DNA from: an uncultured Oscillibacter sp.
GTDB taxonomy: Bacteria > Bacillota > Clostridia > Oscillospirales > Oscillospiraceae
Direction: 5' to 3'
DNA: 7,060 nucleotides
Assembly (NCBI GenBank): GCA_905236835.1
Contig: CAJOQY010000016.1
Location: forward strand, 1-7,060
This document shows, one piece after another, positions 1 to 4,684 of the stretch (position 1 is the stretch's first letter; the number at the start of each line of letters is the position of its first letter). Both the position numbers and the translations under genes were made by a program. The notes beneath the pieces are model-generated. The model was not told the DNA's origin and ran no database searches. It saw nothing but the letters and a program-made list of their open reading frames with translations.

Positions 1-201
1 AACCGGCGCGGGTCATTCCGAGGTTTCGCCCGCTGTAAAGTCAGCGCGAACTAACGCCATGGCTTTCAAATTTTAGGCGTCTTTCACCTTAAATCGGGTG
101 ACATCCAATCCCCTAAACGCTCACATTTAGAGATATTTGAGCATATTTCTTGTAATTTAATATCATCTCCGATCCTGAAAAATATATAATATAAAATTTA
201 T
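1..201 (-). ncRNA. Unassigned structured leader or small RNA (partial, runs off left edge)
   Basis: This stretch lies directly downstream of a near-consensus minus-strand promoter and holds no reading frame of useful length on that strand. It does hold several possible stems: CGCTG/CAGCG at 31-35 and 42-46, GCGGG/CCCGC at 8-12 and 29-33, TCACC/GGTGA at 84-88 and 97-101, AAACGC/GCGTCT at 115-120 and 77-82, and AACGCC/GGCGTC at 53-58 and 76-81. Some of these exclude each other. I compared it from memory with tmRNA, RNase P RNA, SRP RNA, T-box, TPP, FMN, SAM, lysine, glycine, cobalamin and c-di-GMP elements and found none of their hallmark motifs. It could be a riboswitch or leader for a gene left of the window, or the 5' part of a free RNA. 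That it is transcribed is an inference from the promoter; the class is unknown. Confidence 0.45.
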
Positions 202-207
202 AATATT

Positions 208-236
208 ATTATAACATTGACGGAATCAACTGTCAA
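208..236 (-). promoter_or_regulatory. Sigma-A-type promoter driving leftward transcription off the window
   Basis: On the minus strand there is a TTGACA box (231-236), a 17-base spacer (214-230) and a TATAAT box (208-213), a perfect match to the vegetative consensus. The start point should fall near base 200. It lies just beyond the terminator of the khpA operon, so it begins a new transcription unit whose first 200 or so nucleotides are the non-coding stretch at the left edge. Flanking DNA is extremely AT-rich, so shifted -10 alternatives exist, but only this one has a matching -35. Confidence 0.85.
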
Positions 237-252
237 CGGAAATTCGCGCGAA

Positions 253-286
253 AAATTATCCCGTCCGACGCCGGACGGGGTAATTT
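253..286 (-). terminator. Intrinsic terminator of the ylxM-ffh-rpsP-khpA operon
   Basis: An inverted repeat has CCCGTCCG (260-267) pairing with CGGACGGG (272-279) around a four-base loop, extended by AAATTA/TAATTT (253-258 and 281-286). Read leftward, the stem is followed by a T-rich run, as expected for a Rho-independent terminator about 20 bases after the khpA stop. The A/T extension on both sides means it could also stop transcription entering from the left. Confidence 0.88.
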
Positions 287-306
287 GAAAATATATAAAA
301 ATATAT

Positions 307-555
307 TTATCCGGCGTCGTTCATATCCATAATATCCACGGATACGCGCGCGCCTCCGCGCTGTCCGAAGGAACGCATGACCGTGCGGATTTCCCGCGCG
401 ATCCGCCCCTGACGGCCAATCACTTTTCCCATGTCATCCGGAGCCACGCGAAGTTCCAGCGTAATGTCATCCTCGTCCCGCCGGATTTCCGTCACGGACA
501 CCGCGTCCGGGTGTTCCACGAGATTTCGCGCGATATAGAGCAATAAATCCTTCAT
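307..555 (-). CDS. khpA: KhpA, KH-domain RNA-binding protein
   Basis: This is a small single-KH-domain protein of 82 residues, the usual size for the KhpA (YlqC) family. The KH signature is clear: GKVIGRQGRIA at residues 43-53, with the GxxG loop G47-R-Q-G50 that contacts single-stranded RNA. In other Bacillota KhpA pairs with KhpB (Jag/EloR) and influences cell elongation and RNA regulation; that role is known for the family and inferred here. The gene follows rpsP, its normal neighbour, and is the last gene before the terminator. I place the start at ATG 555, where GAGGG (563-567) sits 7 bases upstream. A longer reading from TTG at 579 would add eight residues that do not resemble the family and would put the Shine-Dalgarno inside the gene. 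Confidence 0.93.
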   Translation of the reverse strand: MKDLLLYIARNLVEHPDAVSVTEIRRDEDDITLELRVAPDDMGKVIGRQGRIAREIRTVMRSFGQRGGARVSVDIMDMNDAG

Positions 556-617
556 GCCCTGTCCCTCAAATCCAATCAATCCAATATCAAAACATCAACG
601 CGGCGACTGAGATAAAA

Positions 618-860
618 TCAGCTTAACACTTCCACTTTTTTGAGCAGAATGCGCACGGTATCGGTCGGCTGGGCGCCGGACTTGATCCATTCGCGGGCGC
701 GGTCGGCGTCGATTTTGATTTCCGCCGGGGAGACGCAGGGATTATAAGTTCCGAGTTCCTCGATAAAACGTCCGTCGCGGGGGAAGCGGGAATCCGCCAC
801 TACCACGCGGTAAAAAGGCGCTTTTTTCGCGCCCATGCGGCGCAGTCTGATTTTGACCAT
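618..860 (-). CDS. rpsP: 30S ribosomal protein bS16
   Basis: This is the ribosomal small-subunit protein bS16, which binds 16S rRNA and helps 30S assembly. The N-terminus matches the family signature closely: VKIRLRRMG at residues 2-10, then [11 protein letters not shown] at 15-25 and the [10 protein letters not shown] segment at 32-41. At 80 residues it is complete and of normal length. The ATG at 860 is preceded by GGAGGG (869-874) at a spacing of 8 bases. It sits between ffh and khpA in the conserved order, 62 bases before khpA and about 118 bases after ffh. The gap from ffh holds a small hairpin but no convincing terminator, so it is probably cotranscribed with ffh. Confidence 0.98.
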   Translation of the reverse strand: MVKIRLRRMGAKKAPFYRVVVADSRFPRDGRFIEELGTYNPCVSPAEIKIDADRAREWIKSGAQPTDTVRILLKKVEVLS

Positions 861-902
861 TTGATAAACCCTCCAGATTTTATGATAAATTTATATATAT
901 TT

Positions 903-925
903 ATAAACGCGTCAGGCGCGTATAT
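903..925 (-). other. Small hairpin in the ffh-rpsP spacer
   Basis: ACGCG (907-911) and CGCGT (917-921) form a perfect five-base-pair stem around a five-base loop, with A/T pairs extending it outward. It is the only GC-rich patch in an otherwise almost pure A/T spacer of 118 bases. No T-run follows on the minus strand, so it is unlikely to terminate transcription. It could be an mRNA processing or stability element ahead of rpsP. Confidence 0.4.
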
Positions 926-978
926 ACGGGATTGACGATTTTTTATATTATTTAATTATTTATATTATTTATATATTA

Positions 979-2391
979 TTATTTCAAACGCTTTTTGCGC
1001 CCGAAACCGTGTAATTTGCCGGATTTTCCAGAAAAATTGCCCATATTGCCGAAATTGGCCATATTCGCCATAGCCGCCATATTTTTTCGTTTGCCGCCGC
1101 CGGTCAGTTGCTTTGTCAACTGCCGGAGCATTTCATGCTGTTTCAAAAGCCGGTTGACATCTTGGACTTCCAGACCGCATCCGGCGGCGATCCGGCGTTT
1201 GCGGCTGGCGTTGAGAATCTGGGGGTTTTCCCGTTCCAGCGGCGTCATGGATAAAATCACGGCTTCTTGGCGTGATAATTGCTTTTCATCCACGCCTCCG
1301 GCGTTCTGGATTTGTTTCCCCAGTCCGCCGGGGAGCATGGCCGCGATATGGTTCAAATCCCCGAGGCCGCGCAACTGACGGATTTGATCCAGATAATCAC
1401 TCAATGTAAATTGATTTTTGCGTAATTTCGCTTCCAGTTTCGCGGCCTGTTTTTCATCATAGGCGGCTTCGGCTTTTTCTATCAAAGAAAGCATATCGCC
1501 CATGCCGAGAATCCGGGACGCCATGCGATCCGGGTAAAACGGCTCGATCATGTCTAATTTTTCGCCGGTCCCGGTGAATTTAATCGGCTTGCCGGTAGCG
1601 TATCGAATCGACAACGCCGCGCCGCCGCGCGCGTCGCCGTCTAATTTGGTTAATATTACGCCGTCGATGCCAAGAGCGTTGTCGAACGCTGTCGCGGCGT
1701 TGACGGCGTCCTGTCCGGTCATCGCGTCCACGGTCAATAAAATCTCTTGCGGGCGGACGGTTCGCTTCATCTTTTTTAATTCCGCCATTAAGACCTCATC
1801 AATATGCAGTCTGCCGGCGGTATCCAAAAATATCAAATCATGCCCGTGATCTTTCGCGTATTTGACGGCGTTTTCGGCGATGGCCACCGGATTCCCCTGT
1901 CCCTGTTCAAACACGGGGATATTTAATTGATTCCCCACTACTTGCAGTTGTTCAATCGCGGCGGGGCGGTACACGTCGCAGGCGACCAGTAAAGGCCGTT
2001 TTTGATATTGTTTTCTGAAATATCCGGCCAATTTCGCCGTTGTCGTCGTTTTGCCCGCGCCCTGCAAGCCGACCATCATGACGACTGTCGGGCCGCCGGA
2101 CGCCATGGAAATTTTGGCGTTCGCGCCGCCCATGAGATTGATCAGCTCTTCGTTGACGATTTTCACAACCTGCTGGGCGGGCGTCAAACTTTCCAGCACG
2201 TCCGATCCCACGGCGCGCTCCGTGACAGTATTGACAAATTCTTTGACGGCTTTATAGCTTACATCCGCTTCCAGAAGCGCCAGACGCACTTCCCGCATGG
2301 CCTCCCGGACATCTTTTTCCGTGAGGCGTCCTTTGCCGCGCAGACGCCGGAACGCCGCGCTGAGTTTTTCCGTCAATCCCTCGAAGGCCAT
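979..2391 (-). CDS. ffh: Signal recognition particle GTPase Ffh (SRP54)
   Basis: Ffh binds SRP RNA and the signal sequences of nascent proteins, and hands ribosomes to the receptor FtsY at the membrane. The protein is 470 residues, slightly longer than the common 440-455. The N domain (about 1-95) has the ALLEADVS motif at 38-45. The GTPase domain has the P-loop GLQGAGKT at 108-115, DTAGR at 190-194, TKLD at 248-251 and GDARGGAAL at 252-260. The M domain (about 300-433) carries the RNA-binding segment NASRKRRIAAGCG at 394-406. The tail is rich in Met, Asn and Gly and ends in a basic cluster. The ATG at 2391 has GAGG (2397-2400) 5 bases upstream, and the N-terminus MAFEGLTEKL is typical. It follows ylxM by 71 bases without a visible terminator. 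Identity is certain. Confidence 0.99.
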   Translation of the reverse strand: MAFEGLTEKLSAAFRRLRGKGRLTEKDVREAMREVRLALLEADVSYKAVKEFVNTVTERAVGSDVLESLTPAQQVVKIVNEELINLMGGANAKISMASGGPTVVMMVGLQGAGKTTTTAKLAGYFRKQYQKRPLLVACDVYRPAAIEQLQVVGNQLNIPVFEQGQGNPVAIAENAVKYAKDHGHDLIFLDTAGRLHIDEVLMAELKKMKRTVRPQEILLTVDAMTGQDAVNAATAFDNALGIDGVILTKLDGDARGGAALSIRYATGKPIKFTGTGEKLDMIEPFYPDRMASRILGMGDMLSLIEKAEAAYDEKQAAKLEAKLRKNQFTLSDYLDQIRQLRGLGDLNHIAAMLPGGLGKQIQNAGGVDEKQLSRQEAVILSMTPLERENPQILNASRKRRIAAGCGLEVQDVNRLLKQHEMLRQLTKQLTGGGKRKNMAAMANMANFGNMGNFSGKSGKLHGFGRKKRLK

Positions 2392-2462
2392 TTCCGCCTC
2401 ACTTCTCTTTCATCATAATAATATTATCATCCAATTGAATCATTTATAAAATTTTATCAATA

Positions 2463-2828
2463 TTAATCCCGCAGCGCCGTCGCGTGTTCCAGAATCTGAT
2501 CCGCCAATCGCGTGATCTGCGGGTCAAAATACTGAATCGCGTTGACGGCTTTCATCTCGTTCGCGGCGGACATGATCGCCTCCAAGTGCGGACGCTGGGT
2601 CTGGAATTTGCGGATAATGCCGGTTTTGTCCTCCAAATCCTGCATAGCGTTCTCGGCGCGGACAATCACGTCCCGCACGCCCTGCCGCGTGATGCCGTTA
2701 TTCTCCGCGATTTCGGACAGCGACAAATCCTCATTATAATATAAATCAAAAAATTCCTTCTGCCGTTCCGTGAGCAGTTCGCCGTAGAAATCATACAGCA
2801 TGGTCATCCGATATGTTTGATTTTTCAC
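2463..2828 (-). CDS. ylxM: YlxM, SRP-associated helix-turn-helix protein
   Basis: This 121-residue protein belongs to the YlxM/p13 family, which is encoded next to ffh in many Bacillota and, in streptococci, modulates the SRP GTPases. The N-terminal part matches the family pattern (YDFYGELLTERQ at 12-23, then an acidic LYYNEDLSLSEIA stretch). A sigma-70 region 4-like helix-turn-helix covers about 35-60, including SEIAENNGITRQGVRD. The rest, about 60-120, is predicted helical and is less conserved. The start is GTG at 2828, supported by AGAGG at 2836-2840, 7 bases upstream; the internal ATG codons at 2807 and 2801 lack such a site. As first gene of the operon, its promoter drives ffh, rpsP and khpA too. 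The SRP role is inferred from family and position. Confidence 0.93.
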   Translation of the reverse strand: MKNQTYRMTMLYDFYGELLTERQKEFFDLYYNEDLSLSEIAENNGITRQGVRDVIVRAENAMQDLEDKTGIIRKFQTQRPHLEAIMSAANEMKAVNAIQYFDPQITRLADQILEHATALRD

Positions 2829-2903
2829 GTTACCGCCTCTTTTCTTTATTTTGACGCGTGTTTTCTCTTTCTGTTAAGTATACGCCCTTTACAATTATGT
2901 TAT

Positions 2904-2932
2904 AGTTTACAGGAAAACGAAAGAAATGTCAA
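2904..2932 (-). promoter_or_regulatory. Promoter of the ylxM-ffh-rpsP-khpA operon
   Basis: On the minus strand a perfect TTGACA (2927-2932) is followed by a 17-base spacer (2910-2926) and TAAACT (2904-2909), which matches four of six -10 positions. A better-looking TATAAC just downstream is too far from the -35. Transcription would start near 2897, leaving a leader of about 70 bases before the ylxM GTG. One arm of a GTTTACAG/CTGTAAAC inverted repeat overlaps the -10, which may matter for control. Confidence 0.7.
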
Positions 2933-2953
2933 GGGGCATACCCGCGAAATGGC

Positions 2954-2970
2954 GTAAACATTCTGTAAAC
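2954..2970. repeat. Tandem GTAAAC motifs upstream of the ylxM promoter
   Basis: Two direct copies of GTAAACA lie at 2954-2960 and, one turn of the helix further on, 2965-2971. A third copy in inverted orientation lies over the -10 of the ylxM promoter (GTTTACAG, 2905-2912), forming a perfect eight-base inverted repeat with 2963-2970. The layout resembles a repressor or activator operator, but no regulator is encoded in the window and chance is not excluded. Confidence 0.3.
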
Positions 2971-3112
2971 AAAGGGAATCAAATATGACAATTTCCGTAT
3001 TTTGGCAATCCTGAACCATTGCGGCGCAACCGCTGTCAGGTGGTAACATTTGACAAAAAGCGACGCGCGGACGCAATCGCCTTTCCTGACGCGAAATCCG
3101 CAAAGCGAAAAC

Positions 3113-3150
3113 GCCTGTCAGATGAAAATATTTCCTGTTTTCGCGTTTTT
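3113..3150 (+). terminator. Possible orphan terminator or small-RNA 3' end
   Basis: GCGAAAAC and GTTTTCGC form a perfect eight-base inverted repeat separated by 20 bases, and on the plus strand the second arm is followed closely by a GTTTTT run. That resembles an intrinsic terminator with a long loop. No gene or clear promoter precedes it on the plus strand. It may be the end of an unseen small RNA, a degraded gene remnant, or chance in A/T-rich DNA. Confidence 0.3.
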
Positions 3151-3259
3151 CACGTTCAATCTTATATTTTTTATCTTCCGGAAATTCCCGGAAATTTTCA
3201 TCACGGGCGAAAATCATTGTAAAATAAAAATATAATAGCCTTCATATAGAGATTTAAGA

Positions 3260-3288
3260 TAGACATTTCCTGTTTTTCGTATTATAAT
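3260..3288 (+). promoter_or_regulatory. Sigma-A-type promoter of the ymfF-ymfH-lgt cluster
   Basis: TAGACA (3260-3265), a 17-base spacer and TATAAT (3283-3288) give an 11 of 12 match to the vegetative consensus. The start should fall near 3295, giving a 5' UTR of about 110 bases before the ymfF TTG. That leader contains a perfect inverted repeat (3310-3317 with 3353-3360). Confidence 0.8.
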
Positions 3289-3309
3289 AATATCATAGCA
3301 TCATACGCC

Positions 3310-3360
3310 AAGGCGTGGACAGGTGAGATAAAATATAAAATTCTAAAATTTTCACGCCTT
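3310..3360 (+). promoter_or_regulatory. Long-range hairpin in the ymfF 5' UTR
   Basis: AAGGCGTG (3310-3317) and CACGCCTT (3353-3360) are perfect eight-base complementary arms separated by 35 bases. A smaller A/T stem (AAAATT with AATTTT, about 3339-3352) can form inside. The right arm is followed by a T-rich but not uninterrupted run, so it could be a weak attenuator, an mRNA stabiliser, or a ligand- or protein-binding element. It starts about 15 bases from the predicted transcript end. No known riboswitch class is recognised. Confidence 0.45.
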
Positions 3361-3390
3361 ATTTAATTTAATCCAATACAATCCAATAAA

Positions 3391-3394
3391 GGAG
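3391..3394 (+). promoter_or_regulatory. Shine-Dalgarno site fixing the TTG start of ymfF
   Basis: The sequence AAAGGAG ends 8 bases before TTG at 3403. The nearest in-frame ATG (3418) is 23 bases from this site, which is too far, so initiation at TTG is favoured. Confidence 0.8.
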
Positions 3395-3402
3395 CTGAAA
3401 AT

Positions 3403-4680
3403 TTGAAAGCGATTAGAATGACACTCGCGGAGGGCATTCGGCTGACCTGCCTGCCCGCGCGCAAATTTAAAACCGGGATTTTGTCCGCGCAGTTTATCAC
3501 GCCCCTGAGACGGGACACGGCCTCCATCGGCGCGCTGATTCCGTCCGTCCTGCGCCGGGGAACAGTCAAAAACCCCGGCATGGGCGAACTGGCCAACCGT
3601 CTTGATACGCTTTACGGCGCGCGGATTGATCCGGCGGTCCGGAAAATCGGGGAGCGTCAGTGTTCCGGATTTGTCGCCAGTTTCATCGACGACGCGTTTA
3701 CCCCCGGCAGGGAACGTCTGCTGGAACCCGTGACGGATTTGTTCGCCGAATTGCTTCTGGAACCGGCCACATGGCACGGGCGTTTTCAGCCGACGTGGTT
3801 CGAGAGCGAAAAGGCGAATTTGATGGACGCGGTACGCGGAGCCATGAACGACAAACGGGAATGGGCCGGACGGCGTTTGCTGTCCGAAATGTGCCGCCGG
3901 GAGCCGTATGGCGTCCCGCGTCTGGGCGATGAGAGAAGCGTGGCGCGTCTTGGCCCGGTCCGGACCTTCCGGCGCTATCGGGATTTATTGGCGTCCGGAC
4001 GTATGGAATGGATTTATTGCGGGAGCGCGGAGCCGGAACGGGTCCGGGATTTGTTAAGAAGCACGCTGGCGGCGATGCCGCGCGAAAATATGGCCGCCCT
4101 GCCCGGCATGGGACGCCACCGCCCCCGGAAACAGGTCCGCTATGTAACGGATCATATGGACGTGACGCAGGGCAAACTCGGCATGGGTTTCGCCTGCGGA
4201 AGCGATGACATCACGGCTTTATTAATGGGCAATATGATTTTCGGCGGCGGGAGCAATTCCAAATTATTTTTAAACGTCCGGGAAAAATTGTCGTTATGCT
4301 ATTACGCCTCGTCCATGTTCCACCGGCAGAAGCGTATGATAACAGTCTCATCCGGGATTGAGTTCGGAAATTATCAAAAAGCCTATGACGAGATTTTGGC
4401 GCAGTTACAGGCCGTTCAAAACGGCGAGATTCAGAATTGGGAATTTGAGGCGGCGCGGAGCGCGTTGCTGCACGCTTACGCGTCCATGGGCGACTCACAG
4501 GCGCGGCTGGAAAATTTTTATTTAAATCAAGCCGTTTTAAATTTAGACGAAACGCCGGAGGAATTGGCCGAAAATGCGCGTAATATCACTTTGGAACGCG
4601 TGAGAAACGCCATGGAATCCGTAAAATTAGATACTGTTTATTTCCTGCGGGATGGAAATTCAGCCGGAGAGGGGGAATGA
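3403..4680 (+). CDS. ymfF: YmfF (YfmF)-type M16 family protein, zinc-site-less subunit
   Basis: This 425-residue protein has the two-domain M16B (insulinase/processing-peptidase) fold. The N-terminal half lacks the zinc motif HxxEH: the matching region around 42-53 reads SIGALIPSVLRR. The C-terminal half keeps the glycine-rich strand and helix GGGSNSKLFLNVREK at 281-295, followed by LSLCYY, including the R293/Y300 pair that in M16B enzymes binds substrate. It thus looks like the non-catalytic partner of the next gene. The pair corresponds to B. subtilis ymfF/ymfH (spelled yfmF/yfmH in some automated annotation), which databases describe as associated with EF-P 5-aminopentanol modification; I cannot test that link here. 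It starts at TTG 3403, has its own promoter, and ends 4 bases before ymfH. No signal peptide or membrane segment is seen. Confidence 0.88.
   Translation: MKAIRMTLAEGIRLTCLPARKFKTGILSAQFITPLRRDTASIGALIPSVLRRGTVKNPGMGELANRLDTLYGARIDPAVRKIGERQCSGFVASFIDDAFTPGRERLLEPVTDLFAELLLEPATWHGRFQPTWFESEKANLMDAVRGAMNDKREWAGRRLLSEMCRREPYGVPRLGDERSVARLGPVRTFRRYRDLLASGRMEWIYCGSAEPERVRDLLRSTLAAMPRENMAALPGMGRHRPRKQVRYVTDHMDVTQGKLGMGFACGSDDITALLMGNMIFGGGSNSKLFLNVREKLSLCYYASSMFHRQKRMITVSSGIEFGNYQKAYDEILAQLQAVQNGEIQNWEFEAARSALLHAYASMGDSQARLENFYLNQAVLNLDETPEELAENARNITLERVRNAMESVKLDTVYFLRDGNSAGEGE
4666..4675 (+). promoter_or_regulatory. Shine-Dalgarno site fixing the GTG start of ymfH
   Basis: GGAGAGGGGG lies inside the last codons of ymfF and ends 9 bases before GTG at 4685. 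It supports that start over the upstream in-frame ATG at 4652, which would overlap ymfF by 29 bases and has no such site. The placement suggests translational coupling. Confidence 0.8.
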
Positions 4681-4684
4681 CGCC

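Larger units (their letters stand above)
2829..3402. other. Divergent intergenic region between the ylxM and ymfF operons
   Basis: This 574-base gap separates two divergently transcribed operons. It contains the ylxM promoter, three GTAAAC motifs around it (2905-2912, 2954-2959, 2963-2970), a terminator-like inverted repeat (3113-3150), the ymfF promoter (3260-3288) and an inverted repeat in the ymfF 5' UTR. The stretch from about 3000 to 3120 is visibly richer in G and C than the rest of the gap. Open frames on both strands cross it, but none has a ribosome binding site or recognisable protein, so I do not call a gene. No tRNA or known riboswitch is visible. Confidence 0.7.

Noticed and set aside
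13..60. 15-codon minus-strand ATG frame inside the putative RNA
   Set aside because: No ribosome binding site precedes it, and it overlaps the predicted stems; it looks like chance.
113..166. 17-codon minus-strand frame starting ATG directly after GGAG, possible leader peptide
   Set aside because: There is no spacer between the GGAG and the ATG, so a ribosome would not initiate well there, and the peptide shows no run of regulatory codons.
861..978. SRP RNA gene near ffh
   Set aside because: The GGAAGCAG-type conserved loop of SRP RNA is absent here and in the other spacers.
995..2418. Several plus-strand frames opposite ffh
   Set aside because: They are antisense shadows of a certain gene with no family resemblance.
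2900..3217. 105-residue minus-strand frame in the intergenic region
   Set aside because: It runs through the ylxM promoter, has no ribosome binding site and resembles no protein family.
3019..3235. Two overlapping plus-strand frames of 61-67 residues
   Set aside because: No Shine-Dalgarno, atypical composition, and they cross a terminator-like repeat.
3231..3236. A TATAAT upstream of the chosen ymfF promoter
   Set aside because: No -35-like hexamer lies at 16-18 bases, and the region is A/T-rich, so the match is probably chance.
3352..3777. Minus-strand frames opposite ymfF
   Set aside because: Shadows of the coding strand; the longer one also covers the ymfF translation start.
4652..4684. 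Longer version of ymfH from ATG 4652
   Set aside because: The 11 extra residues are the last codons of ymfF read in another frame, and the Shine-Dalgarno site lies downstream of that ATG.
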